NCBI GenBank assembly: GCA_020635905.1
Contig: JACJYV010000002.1
Location: forward strand, 1,240,001 to 1,304,000
Reading direction: 5' to 3'
Length of the DNA: 64,000 nucleotides
Source of the DNA: Bacteroidia bacterium
Lineage (GTDB): Bacteria; Bacteroidota; Bacteroidia; J057; JADKCL01
The translations under genes were made by a program, and so were the position numbers. Below the pieces are notes generated by a model that saw only the letters and a list, made by a program, of their open reading frames with translations, searched no databases and was not told where the DNA came from. Each line of letters opens with the position of its first letter. Position 1 is the stretch's first letter. Shown in pieces: positions 53,170-61,983 of this stretch.

Positions 53170-53847
53170 TTATTTGACGAGGGAGGAAGCGAAAGTACCA
53201 ACTGCAACTCCACCACCTGCGGGATCATTTCCGCCCCCCACAATGGTGACCACAACCCCGACCACAAACCCGGCCAAATCAGCCCAGAATTTGCCTCCTT
53301 TGCGGAGTTTGCCTTTTTGAGCAAAGAAATCGTCCTGAGAACGGGCATCCCAATACATCACAGAGTGCTTGGCAATGGCGATTGCGCCCAGCATTTCGAC
53401 TTTGTCCTGTTTGTTCAGCTCGTTGGAAATCAGCACTTTGGCCACCAGTTTGGCGAGTTTCCTTTCAAACTCTGCCTGGCTTTTGGAAGTCAGCAGAATG
53501 TCTTCCAGGCTGGTGTAAATTTCGGCTTTTTTGCCGTTCAGGGTTCCCAGATATTCGGCAAAAGCGGCGTAGCCATCCTCCGCGATTTTCATCACGGGAA
53601 CGTAAATGTCCTTCCAGGCCAGAAAATCAGAAGTTTTCAGATCGTAACGACCCGCAAAGTAGGTCACAATCCGTCCGTAGGAAGTTTCCAGTTCGGACAG
53701 ATTTTGGGTACCCAAAAATTCCAAACCTTTATTGTGGCCGCGGCCGATTTCTTCCAGAGGATTCAGATCGCAATCCAGGGTTTTCCAGACGGCCATCGTG
53801 TCAAAACAATTACAGGGAGCTTGTCCACATCCATTCATGTTGCACAT
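53170..53847 (-). CDS. Hypothetical protein with Cys-rich start and Gly-rich hydrophobic tail
   Basis: 225 residues; no family recognised. Residues 1-26 hold five cysteines (MCNMNGCGQAPCNCFD...LDC). The body (30-180) is amphipathic helices with many Lys/Glu. The C-terminus has KGGKFWADLAGFVVGVVVTIVGG followed by a Gly/Ala-rich tail, a possible membrane-inserting segment. There is no signal peptide; an alternative start is Met4. It has its own terminator and lies alone. Short, Gly-rich hydrophobic tails of this kind occur in some peptide toxins, but nothing else supports that here. Confidence 0.55.
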   Translation of the reverse strand: MCNMNGCGQAPCNCFDTMAVWKTLDCDLNPLEEIGRGHNKGLEFLGTQNLSELETSYGRIVTYFAGRYDLKTSDFLAWKDIYVPVMKIAEDGYAAFAEYLGTLNGKKAEIYTSLEDILLTSKSQAEFERKLAKLVAKVLISNELNKQDKVEMLGAIAIAKHSVMYWDARSQDDFFAQKGKLRKGGKFWADLAGFVVGVVVTIVGGGNDPAGGGVAVGTFASSLVK

Positions 53848-54147
53848 AATTTTAAAATTTAAGGTTTAATTGAAGTCAGTTTTGATATTCCCACCGTTGG
53901 GATCCCTGACTTTCTTTATTAAATATACGCGGGCAATTTGACACCTTGTGTCAGTTGAAAACAGGAATAATGACGGATCAAAATAAATCTGATTTCTGCT
54001 CTGAAACCTGATTTGAGGCGGATTTTGCTGAGAAAATCCACCTCTTTTTATGACAGTTTTTCAATATCCACGGTCCCGGGCTGAATTTTTCGAAAAAAGC
54101 CATTATTTTGAAGGAGATTTCAGGCCATTCCCGAAACAAATCAGATC
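53848..54147. other. Intergenic between divergent genes, nothing recognisable
   Basis: About 300 AT-rich bases without ORF or clear promoter pair. It should carry the promoters of both flanking genes. Confidence 0.35.
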
Positions 54148-54849
54148 ATGAGCACTCAGGACCCAAAGTCAGGCAATCACGAAGATCAATCTCAGACAGG
54201 CGATTCGGGCGTTTTTTCTTTCGGGGGAATGGAAAAAGAGGGCGAAGCCGTCAGCATCCTGCCCAGGATCAAAGTGGATTATTCTCACCCCATGTACAAA
54301 AATGATGCGGGCCGGGATTTTTTGGGGGATGAACTTCCAGATGGCGTGACCCTGTCCGAAGATCAGTTGCCGATCACGAAGCCGCTTTTTGAAGATCTGA
54401 TGGTGTGTTTTGCTGCAGACAAGGGCGATTCCTACGAATTGCTCCAGAATGGCATTCTGAAACACAATCCTCACCTGAATGCTGAGGTGCTTTACCAGGC
54501 CAGTATAGAAAGTGTGATTGCCGAAATCGGGGGAGAAATTCAGGTCAACGGAGACCCCAACCACATCGTGATGGTCACGGCAGGCGGTAATTTTGAGGCT
54601 ACGCTGATTTTGGTGGATGATTTCTGGGAACAGATGAAAAGTTTTTTCGGGGAAAAAATGGTGGTGGCCATCCCGGCCAAAGACCTGCTGCTCATTTGCA
54701 GGGAATCCAATAAGGAAGCCATTTCTGAGCTAAAGGAAGGCGTGCGCCGCCTGTTCGAAAACCCCGACACCCACGGGGTATTGTCCAAAGGACTTTACCT
54801 CAAAGAGGTGGGTAAGCGTGAAATGAAACTGATCGATCAGGCTTTTTAA
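54148..54849 (+). CDS. DUF1444 (YtpQ-like) protein
   Basis: 233 residues. The ~40 residue N-terminal tail is polar and disordered. The remaining segments (YELLQNGILKHNPHLN, FEATLILVDDFWEQM, MVVAIPAKDLLLICRESN) follow the pattern of DUF1444/YtpQ proteins. Cytosolic; function unknown in the family. Followed after 72 bp by a secreted-protein gene on the same strand. Confidence 0.65.
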   Translation: MSTQDPKSGNHEDQSQTGDSGVFSFGGMEKEGEAVSILPRIKVDYSHPMYKNDAGRDFLGDELPDGVTLSEDQLPITKPLFEDLMVCFAADKGDSYELLQNGILKHNPHLNAEVLYQASIESVIAEIGGEIQVNGDPNHIVMVTAGGNFEATLILVDDFWEQMKSFFGEKMVVAIPAKDLLLICRESNKEAISELKEGVRRLFENPDTHGVLSKGLYLKEVGKREMKLIDQAF

Positions 54850-54921
54850 GCCCGCTTACATTCTTTTGCCCGAAAATTCCCGGAAAAAGGAGATATTCCC
54901 CTTCCAAATCCAATAACTGCT

Positions 54922-55431
54922 ATGAAAAAAATCCTGTTTTCCCTTTCCCTGCTGATCCTGATTGCTCAAACTTCGTTTGCCGATGCCTGGGACGCCCTGA
55001 CTCCCGAACAGGCCGAGGAAGTTGTGACGTATTTGATTCGCAATCCCTTTATCCTTGATTACTGCGATTGTTGCGACAATGGGGATGTGTATTTGCTGAA
55101 AGTGTTGCGGGCTGATATTGTGCCTTGTTCCTGGGACGACGAGAAGAAAAGTGTGGTGGTGCAGGCCGTGCAGATCGGGCAGTTGGAGCGAAACGGCAGC
55201 TATCCCAGCGCTTACCGTTGCCAGCCGCTCAATGAAAAAGTGGAATACACCATCACCATGAATTACACCTTCGTGTACTCAGCTTGCGGCAACTGGGCGG
55301 TGCCCTTTTTCAAGGAGGTAGCCTACCCGGAAAATCATGTTTGCGCAGGTGCGACCCGCTTCCCCGATCCCGCCGAAAACGACATCCAGGACCGCGACTA
55401 CAAAGCCTGGTTCGAAAAAACCGGGATGTAA
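54922..55431 (+). CDS. Secreted Cys-containing protein of unknown function
   Basis: 169 residues. Signal peptide MKKILFSLSLLILIAQTSFA. The mature domain has several cysteines, notably LDYCDCCDNG (~48-57), IVPCSWDD, YRCQPL, YSACGNW and HVCAG, probably disulfide-bonded in the periplasm. No T9SS tail. Not recognised as a known family. Confidence 0.65.
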   Translation: MKKILFSLSLLILIAQTSFADAWDALTPEQAEEVVTYLIRNPFILDYCDCCDNGDVYLLKVLRADIVPCSWDDEKKSVVVQAVQIGQLERNGSYPSAYRCQPLNEKVEYTITMNYTFVYSACGNWAVPFFKEVAYPENHVCAGATRFPDPAENDIQDRDYKAWFEKTGM

Positions 55432-55514
55432 ATCAAGGGGTACATTTGTACCAGGGTTCAACACAGGCAATCAGCGGTTAGCAGTCAGCAATCAGCCCCT
55501 GAAAGCCTTCGTAA

Positions 55515-55735
55515 ATGGTTTAGAGGTCACGCAAAGCTCGCAAAGGGGTTGTTTTCCGCGTTTCGTGGGTTGAAGGGAGCAAAGATCCCAAAGACAAAAC
55601 GTATTTAAAAGGGCTCTCTTAGCGTTCTTTGCCACCTCAGCCAACGGAATATGGGTCCAAAAATCTTGGCGATCTTTGCGATACTGATCATCTTAGGCTG
55701 TTTTTCAACTAAGTTGACGCGCATGCGAAAGCATT
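55515..55735. repeat. CGCAAAG-type MITE-like repeat with an intact IS110-type target site
   Basis: GGTCACGCAAAGCTCGCAAAGG, CGCGTTTCGTGGGTTGAAGG, then CTTGGCGATCTTTGCGATAC (55665-55684), GATCATCTTAGGCTGTTTTT and the right end AACTAAGTTGACGCGCATGCG. It is the uninterrupted equivalent of the copy at 61569-63070. Short ORF 55651-55893 through it is not considered a gene. Confidence 0.8.
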
Positions 55736-55788
55736 CCGGGCAGCAGCCAGTCAGCACAGATCAACAAATGCATCCAGAAGAATACCCC

Positions 55789-56997
55789 TTACTCCCTTTC
55801 CGGGAAATTCAGTTCCAGGCCGATCCGGCCGTTAAAGGATTGCTGCCTGAACATGCCATTGACGTCTTTGAGCATGGAAATTTTGTATTCTGATTCGACA
55901 TTCAGCGACACCCCCAGGATATTAAAGCGGGTACCAAAGCCCACCATGGGACCAAAATTGGCGGTTGGGCTGTGGAAATTGACGTCGGGTTTAATCCAAA
56001 TGTTTTCAGACTGTATCAGGTCAAACCCGGTGTGATTCAGGGCGTAGATTTTGGAGAAAAATCCGCCTCCGTACACATAGCAGCCGCTTTTGCGGTCAAG
56101 ATCATACTGGAAGGCCACCGGGATTTGCACCTGCTTGAACTGACGCACCGAACGGTAGAAGTAAAGCGTTTGGTCAGCCCCTGATGAAATCTTTGCCTGG
56201 AAATCGAGCAGCAGGCTGCCCGACATATATTGAGCCCCCACCCGCAGGGTGGACTGGCGGCCCAGGGCCAGATTTACATTCAGTCCTGCGGCCAGGTTGC
56301 CTTTGGTGGAGACGGAGGTGTAGTACAAATCATCGACGGTGTAACCGTTGCCCGGATTGGCGATGAAATTGCCAAAAATCAGCGGGCGGTTATAGCCCAC
56401 ATTGAGGCCAACTGAAACCAGCCTGAACAGGCGGGTGGGTTGGGCAGAGCGGGGCCTGGCCTGGGTGCCGCCAATCTCATGTCCGAAGGCGAGCTGAGGT
56501 AATGCAGACCAGAAAACCCTATGGGAATTTGGGTTTACCGGGTAAACCGTAAAACCCGCCTTGAGCAGGTAACCCGAGGCGGGAATACGATACACGTAAT
56601 TGAGGGATACGCCATTGACAGGCTTTTTATAGGAGCCCAGCTTCCTGAAGACGGGATTCCTGAATCCAATATACGAGGAAACCTCCAGCGCATGCTGGTC
56701 ATTCAGTTTCAGGGAGGTACCCAGCCCCAGCAGGATGCTGGGTGCAAATTCCGGATCAGAGGTGCTGGCATAAGCATCTGCTCCCTCATAAGACAAGGCC
56801 ACGGGAAAGCCCACCTGGGCCGAAACCGTAAAGCGCGATTGGTGCAGAAAATGATATTGATAGGTGGGGGTTAAGGTGAGGTATGGCCCGAACAGCTCTC
56901 CATAAATGGCATGATGGGGATAACGAACGGGATTTTGGGCCTGGCTGCCAGTGATTAAAACCAGCAAGACCAAAAGGGTAAGTGCAAATCGTGACAT
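55789..56997 (-). CDS. Outer-membrane beta-barrel protein, paralogue A
   Basis: 402 residues with signal peptide MSRFALTLLVLLVLITGSQA. Alternating beta strands rich in Tyr/Phe and Gly, ending in GRIGLELNFPERE with the terminal aromatic-rich strand expected of a barrel. It is clearly homologous to the next gene (shared YPHHAIYGELFG/YPRHAVYGELLG, KLNDQHALEVSSY/KINDRNGLELSTY, GCYVYGGGFFS/GCYLYGGAFFS), a tandem duplication. Function unknown; lies in the outer membrane. Confidence 0.75.
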   Translation of the reverse strand: MSRFALTLLVLLVLITGSQAQNPVRYPHHAIYGELFGPYLTLTPTYQYHFLHQSRFTVSAQVGFPVALSYEGADAYASTSDPEFAPSILLGLGTSLKLNDQHALEVSSYIGFRNPVFRKLGSYKKPVNGVSLNYVYRIPASGYLLKAGFTVYPVNPNSHRVFWSALPQLAFGHEIGGTQARPRSAQPTRLFRLVSVGLNVGYNRPLIFGNFIANPGNGYTVDDLYYTSVSTKGNLAAGLNVNLALGRQSTLRVGAQYMSGSLLLDFQAKISSGADQTLYFYRSVRQFKQVQIPVAFQYDLDRKSGCYVYGGGFFSKIYALNHTGFDLIQSENIWIKPDVNFHSPTANFGPMVGFGTRFNILGVSLNVESEYKISMLKDVNGMFRQQSFNGRIGLELNFPERE

Positions 56998-57125
56998 AGG
57001 GTTTAATTCAGGTTAAAAAATGTGATTCAGGATAAAGCTACAAAGGATTTTTTACCTGTACCCGAAAATTTGAGAAATCTCTTACCTGTTCAAGCTATGA
57101 TTGGCTAGAAAAAATGCCTTTGATC

Positions 57126-58325
57126 CTAATTTTTTTGTCTGAAATTGAGCTCCAATCCGACCCTCGCGCTGATAGATTGCTGCCTGAACATTCCGTTCAC
57201 ATCCCTGAGCAGGCAAAGCTTATACTCACCTTCGAAATTCAGGGACAATCCTTCCAGATCAAGGCGGTCACCGAAGCCCAGCATGGGCCCAAAGTTGTTT
57301 AGGGGGCTGTGGTAATTGATCCAGGGGGGGATTTGGATGCCATTTGCCTGGAGAATTTCAAACCCTTGGTGCCTGAGTTTGGTGGTGCGTGAAAAAAATG
57401 CGCCTCCGTAAAGGTAGCAGCCACTGACGGGGGTGAAGTCAAATTGAAAGGCGACGGGAATATGTACCTGATCAAAGCGGCGAATCGAGCGGTAGAAATA
57501 ATCGGTCTGCCCGCCTCCACTAAGATGGGTCATGAAATCAAGCAGCAAAGATCCTTTGACATATTGGGCGCCCAGCCGCAGGCTGGTATTGTGGCCGAGG
57601 GCCAGATTGAAATTGAGGCCAAGGGCCACGTGTGCCTCGGTGGAAACGGAACTGTAAAAGACCTCTGCCTCCGTATAGGGGCTGGGGGGTACGGGCAGAA
57701 ACTGGCCCAGAATCACAGGATTGTTGACCCCCAGGCTGAGTCCCAGGTGAACCAGTCTGAAGCGCCTGACCGGCAGGTCAGGCTGGTGGGGTTCCCCAAA
57801 TTCATGGCCAATTGAGATCTGGGGGAAATAGCCCCACTGGATATCGTTGCGGGGCACATCGAAATAGGAGAAGGTCGTGAAGCCTGCTTTGAGCAAAAAC
57901 CCGGTGTGGGGTTGACGGTACACGTAGTTGAGGGAAAGTGCGCGGGATTTGGGGTAATAGGGTTCGATTTTGGGGAAGAGCGGATTGCGAAAAGTAAAGT
58001 AGGTGGATAATTCCAGCCCATTGCGGTCATTTATCTTCCAGGTGCCTGCCACACCCAGGTGGTAACTTGGAATCACCAGGGAGGCAGTGCCCTGCGACCA
58101 GGTGTAGTAGGATTGCATGGCATGGGGGATGGGGAGACCAAAACGGCCGGCCAGGATATAGCGGGGTTTGTGTAAAAAGTAATATTCGTAAGTGGGGGTG
58201 AATGATTCGTTGCTGCCCAGCAATTCGCCATAAACCGCGTGGCGGGGATATTTCAGGACATCCTGGGTCAGGCCCAATTGGGCCGCGGCCAGCAAAAACA
58301 ACAAGGTAAATACCGTTTTTGTCAT
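57126..58325 (-). CDS. Outer-membrane beta-barrel protein, paralogue B
   Basis: 399 residues with signal peptide MTKTVFTLLFLLAAAQLGLT. Same architecture as paralogue A 128 bp downstream; strong matches at RFRLVHLGLSLGVNNPVILG, LGAQYVKGSLLLDF and MFRQQSISARVGLELNF. Likely ancestral duplication. Upstream (58326-58480) is the presumed promoter region. Confidence 0.75.
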   Translation of the reverse strand: MTKTVFTLLFLLAAAQLGLTQDVLKYPRHAVYGELLGSNESFTPTYEYYFLHKPRYILAGRFGLPIPHAMQSYYTWSQGTASLVIPSYHLGVAGTWKINDRNGLELSTYFTFRNPLFPKIEPYYPKSRALSLNYVYRQPHTGFLLKAGFTTFSYFDVPRNDIQWGYFPQISIGHEFGEPHQPDLPVRRFRLVHLGLSLGVNNPVILGQFLPVPPSPYTEAEVFYSSVSTEAHVALGLNFNLALGHNTSLRLGAQYVKGSLLLDFMTHLSGGGQTDYFYRSIRRFDQVHIPVAFQFDFTPVSGCYLYGGAFFSRTTKLRHQGFEILQANGIQIPPWINYHSPLNNFGPMLGFGDRLDLEGLSLNFEGEYKLCLLRDVNGMFRQQSISARVGLELNFRQKN

Positions 58326-58483
58326 AAGGTTCTGGAATCCATGGGATGAAATGGATACTGCTCAAAGATAAAAAGGAATTTTTGATGCGGGGAGGTGAGG
58401 TAAAAATTCTCTTACCTGGTCAGGTAGCCCAAATCTCCTGATACCGTGGGAAATTGGCTGGATACCCGCAGGGGATAAATAAT

Positions 58484-58790
58484 GCGACCGCGCTGCGGTC
58501 GCTCCACTGCCAGGGATCAGCGGATATGGCCGCATTGAAGTGGATTTTCTGACAGGATTTTCAATCACGAAGGCTTTTTCATTGGGGTGGGTTTTGACCC
58601 ACCCCAACCATGCGTGAGGTGGCTGGAGGGCGCCCGCCCCGTTGGCGGGCGGTGCCGCCCCCCGCAAAGGATTTTGGGTGGGGCGGCACGGATCCCGAAA
58701 GCTTTCGGGAGACCCCCGCAAGACGCCGACCCCGAAGCCGGAGCGGAAAGCGAGCGGCATTCGGGGGCACGCCCTACACAAAACCTACTT
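58484..58790 (-). repeat. Palindrome and GC-rich dispersed element, copy 3
   Basis: GACCGCGCTGCGGTC (58484-58498), then GGTGGGTTTTGACCCACC (58587-58604), then the inverted GC-rich element from GCGTGAGG (58609) to GGGGGCACGCCC (~58776), matching the ends of the 1160-1312 element. It holds hairpins such as CCCGAAAGCTTTCGGG. The forward and reverse ORFs here are artefacts. Confidence 0.6.
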
Positions 58791-58802
58791 AGAAATTACC
58801 TC

Positions 58803-59726
58803 TCAGACCAGGGTAAGATCGCAGGCGGTGAGGTTGAGGAAGGCCTGACTGCGGTTGCTGATGGCTTTTTGGTCGATTTTCAGGAGACGTTCGGGGCCGA
58901 AGGCTTCCACGCAGAAGCTGGCCATGGTGCTGCCAATGATGACCGCATTTTTCATGTTTTCGAAGCTGAGGTCGCCGGTGCGGGCCAGGTAGCCAATGAA
59001 GCCGCCTGCGAAGGAATCGCCTGCACCCGTGGGGTCGAATACTTCTTCCAGCGGCAAAGCGGGCGCATAAAAGACCTGATCGTTGTGAAAGAGAAGGGCT
59101 CCGTGCTCGCCTTTTTTGATCACCAGATATTTGGGGCCCATACCCATGATTTTGCGGGCTGCCTTGACCAGGCTGTATTCGCCGGAAAGCTGTCGGGCCT
59201 CCTCGTCGTTGATGGTGAGCACGTCCACCAGTTTGATGGTTTCCTTGAGGCTGTCGAGGGCGATGTCCATCCAGAAATTCATGGTGTCCATGACGATGAG
59301 TTTGGGACGGCGTTTGAGTCGCTGGATCACGGTGCGCTGCACGTCGGGGGTGAGGTTGCCGAGCATGAGGTAATCGCAGTTCTGGTAGGAATCGGGAATG
59401 ACGGGGTCAAAATTGGCCAGTACATTCAGTTCGGTCACCAGGGTGTCGCGTGAGTTTAGGTCGTTGTGGTACCTGCCCGACCAGAAAAAGGATTTTTCGC
59501 CGGCTTTGATCTGCAATCCGTCGGTATTGACTCCGTGCTCCTGCATGGTGCGGATGTCGGCGGCGGGGAAATCGTCGCCCACCACGGCAACCAGGTTGAC
59601 GGGCTTTCTGAAGTAGCTGGCCGCCAGGGAGATATAGGTGGCAGCCCCCCCGATGATTTTATCGGTTTTGCCAAAGGGGGTTTCAATTGCGTCGAAGGCG
59701 ACACTTCCAACAACAAGCAGGCTCAT
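58803..59726 (-). CDS. PfkB-family carbohydrate kinase
   Basis: 307 residues from ATG 59726; the frame stays open further upstream but overlaps the divergent gene and loses similarity. PfkB features: N-terminal VVGSVAFDAIETP, GGAATYISLAASYF (26-39), VVGDDF (48-53), TINDEEARQL (171-180) and DPTGAGDSFAGGF (231-243) with the GAGD anion hole and catalytic Asp237. It phosphorylates a sugar or nucleoside; members of this subgroup are often called sugar kinases and the substrate cannot be fixed. Divergent from the esterase gene with a 75-bp gap. Confidence 0.9.
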   Translation of the reverse strand: MSLLVVGSVAFDAIETPFGKTDKIIGGAATYISLAASYFRKPVNLVAVVGDDFPAADIRTMQEHGVNTDGLQIKAGEKSFFWSGRYHNDLNSRDTLVTELNVLANFDPVIPDSYQNCDYLMLGNLTPDVQRTVIQRLKRRPKLIVMDTMNFWMDIALDSLKETIKLVDVLTINDEEARQLSGEYSLVKAARKIMGMGPKYLVIKKGEHGALLFHNDQVFYAPALPLEEVFDPTGAGDSFAGGFIGYLARTGDLSFENMKNAVIIGSTMASFCVEAFGPERLLKIDQKAISNRSQAFLNLTACDLTLV

Positions 59727-59801
59727 AGTTTTCTGTTTTATGCGGGCAAAGATATGCCAACAATTCAGTAAATTCAATTTTGGAGTAATAATCACTTGAA
59801 T

Positions 59802-61277
59802 ATGAATCAAACCCGACAATTTTCCCTCTTTTGGGCCCTGATTTTGCTTTTTTGCAGCGCCCGCTCGCAGGTGGTGTTTCTGGATTCTGCCTTTGCCGTG
59901 CGGCACGAAACCGTCTTTTACGGGGCGCCCGTGAACTACCGCGGTTGCGTGGATTCCCTGTTTATGGACCTCTACAAGCCGGTCAATGCGTTTGAAAACC
60001 GTCCCATTGTGATCCTGATGCATGGTGGCTCTTTTGTGGCCGGGGGCAAAACGGCTCCCAATCTGGTGCGGCTGGGCGACTCCCTGGCGGCGCGGGGCTA
60101 CGTGACTGCCTCGATCGAGTACCGTCTGGGGCACCACATTGTGCCCAATCTGTCTCCCTCTTTCGGGTGCCTGATTTTTCAGGGCCTGACCGGCATCACC
60201 CTCGATGCCTGCGCCTATCCGGCCGATACGGCCGAGCAGGTGCGGGCCCTCTACCGGGCCATGCAGGATTGCAAGGGAGCCATCCGCTTCCTGAAAGGCC
60301 GCTCGGCCGTGGACTCCACCGACCACAACCGGGTGTTTATCGGGGGAGAAAGTGCGGGCGGATTTGTGGCCCTGGCTGCGGGTACCCTGGACCGGGAAGC
60401 CGAAAAACCTGCGGCCTGCGGTGCCCTGGGCAATGCCCCCATTCCTTCAGGTCCGGTGGTGTGCAATCTCAATAATCCATGCGGCACCACCAGCTACGCC
60501 CGGCCCGATCTGGGCAGTGTGCGGGGCGACCTGAACCTGAATGGTGAAACGGACGAGGTGGTTGGCATCCTCAGTTTTGCGGGCGGCATCATGGACCCGA
60601 CGGTGCTCGACACCAATGTGAGCCATCCCCGCATGTACATTTACCACCAGGAGTGCGACCCCGTGGTGCCAGCTGACCGGGAAAAAATCTACTACCGCGT
60701 AAATAACTGCGTGTATTGCTCGGGTTGTCCGGTGATCGGGAATGTCAATAAATCTTCGGGAGGCTTTGCCCTGCTCGATTATAATCAGAATCTGCCCGGT
60801 TCCGGGCAGTACGATATGTGGGAGGACACCATTCACAACGGGGGACCTGTGAGTTGCTATTACGGTCTGTGGGGACCCTCGACCTCCACCTGTCCGCAGC
60901 CGCTCAATACCTGCCGCTACTGCGGCAATACCCTCTACAGCCAGTGTCACAACCTCATTCTCACCCCGGCCCGCATGGATTCCATTTCCCGTTTTTTGTA
61001 TGAGGGCACCCCGATTACCAGTGTTCCTGAGACCGGCTGGAAGCCGGTGGTTTATCCCAACCCCTTTGCCGACGAACTGGTGGTGCGGGGACCTGAGCTG
61101 GAAAGGGTGGTGGTGTATGACCTGCAGGGCAGGATGATGAGTACGCTGCCGGGACACGGCAGCATACAGGTTAGGGTGCCGACCGGCATGCTGTCCGATG
61201 GTTTGTACCTGCTGGAAGTGCTTGGGGTTGAGGGAGAAAGGTGGGTGCAGAAGGTGGTGAAAGGAAGCGGCATGTGA
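59802..61277 (+). CDS. Secreted carboxylesterase-like protein with T9SS sorting domain
   Basis: 491 residues from ATG 59802 (TTG two codons earlier). Signal peptide ends near FCSARSQ. Alpha/beta-hydrolase domain with oxyanion hole HGGSF (74-78), a Tyr-rich strand (ASIEYRLG) and nucleophile elbow GGESAGG with Ser184. It resembles the BD-FAE/carboxylesterase-like group. A Cys-rich region (~310-390) may contribute to stability. The last ~75 residues are a T9SS type A tail (VVYPNPFADELVV...LYLLEVLG...WVQKVVK). Exported by T9SS to the surface; ester substrate unknown. Confidence 0.85.
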   Translation: MNQTRQFSLFWALILLFCSARSQVVFLDSAFAVRHETVFYGAPVNYRGCVDSLFMDLYKPVNAFENRPIVILMHGGSFVAGGKTAPNLVRLGDSLAARGYVTASIEYRLGHHIVPNLSPSFGCLIFQGLTGITLDACAYPADTAEQVRALYRAMQDCKGAIRFLKGRSAVDSTDHNRVFIGGESAGGFVALAAGTLDREAEKPAACGALGNAPIPSGPVVCNLNNPCGTTSYARPDLGSVRGDLNLNGETDEVVGILSFAGGIMDPTVLDTNVSHPRMYIYHQECDPVVPADREKIYYRVNNCVYCSGCPVIGNVNKSSGGFALLDYNQNLPGSGQYDMWEDTIHNGGPVSCYYGLWGPSTSTCPQPLNTCRYCGNTLYSQCHNLILTPARMDSISRFLYEGTPITSVPETGWKPVVYPNPFADELVVRGPELERVVVYDLQGRMMSTLPGHGSIQVRVPTGMLSDGLYLLEVLGVEGERWVQKVVKGSGM

Positions 61278-61348
61278 CCTGGCCTTGCCCTTTGTGGGGC
61301 GGGGGAATGGAAAAGATGCAAATTCCCTCAAAAAAAATGCAAAAAAGG

Positions 61349-61380
61349 TTTGCATAAGATTTGGGAAGCTTTTAATTTTG
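61349..61380 (+). promoter_or_regulatory. Promoter of tRNA-Asn
   Basis: TTTG (61349-61352) and TAATTTTG (61373-61380, fits TAnnTTTG) are separated by 20 bp, the Bacteroidota -33/-7 arrangement. The predicted transcription start is ~35 bp upstream of the tRNA. Confidence 0.65.
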
Positions 61381-61421
61381 TCTCCCTCAATTCAGCGTTC
61401 TTTTCGAAATGAATTGAATAT

Positions 61422-61495
61422 TCCTCCTTAGCTCAGCTGGTTAGAGCGGTTGACTGTTAATCAATAGGTCCTTGGTTCGAGCCCAAGAGGGGGAG
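61422..61495 (+). tRNA. tRNA-Asn (anticodon GUU)
   Basis: Acceptor stem TCCTCCT (61422-61428) pairs with AGGGGGA (61488-61494), D arm GCTC/GAGC, anticodon arm TTGAC-TGTTAAT-CAA with GTT at 34-36, T arm CTTGG/CCAAG around TTCGAGC. CA follows at 61496-61497 (partial CCA). All stems pair; the canonical T-loop is present. Promoter and terminator flank it. Confidence 0.97.
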
Positions 61496-61498
61496 CAG

Positions 61499-61530
61499 AA
61501 AGCCGGAAATGAAAGTTTCCGGCTTTTTTG
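61499..61530 (+). terminator. Intrinsic terminator of tRNA-Asn
   Basis: AGCCGGAAA (61501-61509) pairs perfectly with TTTCCGGCT (61516-61524) and is followed by TTTTT. Confidence 0.9.
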
Positions 61531-61771
61531 TTGGGGGGATTTCTGGTTAGAGCGGCCCCGATTCATTCCATGCGCGTCAACTTAAGGGTTTAGAGGTCAC
61601 GCAAAGCTCGCAAAGGGGTTGTTTTCCGCGTTTCGTTGGTTGAAGAGAGCAAAGAGCGCAAAGCAAAAATGCAATTAAACCGTTCAGCTTGGCGAACTTT
61701 GCCACTCCAACCCACGCAATCCCGAAAGCGTTCGGGAGGGCCAAAAAATCTTGGCGATCTATTAGTTTAAA

Positions 61772-61952
61772 GGATTCAAATCATTAACAAAACAATGTTA
61801 ATAAATTTGAAGCTGTTAATTGTGGAAAAGGGAGCAGGCTTGCGTTCTAGGCTTCGAGCCTCAGCAAAGATTGACCTGCTCCCTCCACTTGAAAAACCCG
61901 ATAAAAATCCATGAACCTATCACCATACATAGGTCTGGTTAACAAGTGGCCA
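61772..61952 (+). ncRNA. Predicted bridge RNA of the IS110-family element
   Basis: Three hairpins precede the transposase. (1) TTCAAAT(61775)...ATTTGAA(61811) with ATTAACA/TGTTAAT. (2) Target-binding-like loop: GGGAGCAGG (61830-61838) pairs with CCTGCTCCC (61875-61883), with an inner AGGCT/AGCCT hairpin. Its left strand GCGTTCT (61842-61848) resembles the left target GCGATCT, and its right strand GCAAAGAT (61864-61871) is the reverse complement of the target ATCTTTGC. (3) Donor-binding-like loop: CCACTTG (61885-61891) pairs with CAAGTGG (61943-61949), with an inner ACCTAT/ATAGGT hairpin. Its left strand ATAAAAATC (61901-61909) is identical to the element's right end (63009-63017), and CTGGT (61935-61939) can pair with ATTAG at its left end with two G-U pairs. 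Confidence 0.8.
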
Positions 61953-61983
61953 CAATCTTAAAAAAATAATTAAACGCTAAGTT

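Noticed and set aside
55651..55893. Small lipoprotein-like ORF (MGPKILAIFAILIILGC...)
   Set aside because: It lies inside the MITE-like repeat, its reading frame is not kept in the other copies, and it overlaps the 3' end of the outer-membrane barrel gene.
59727..60326. 200-codon N-terminal extension of the PfkB-family kinase
   Set aside because: It overlaps the divergent esterase gene, shows no similarity to the kinase family, and the ATG at 59726 gives a normal-length protein.
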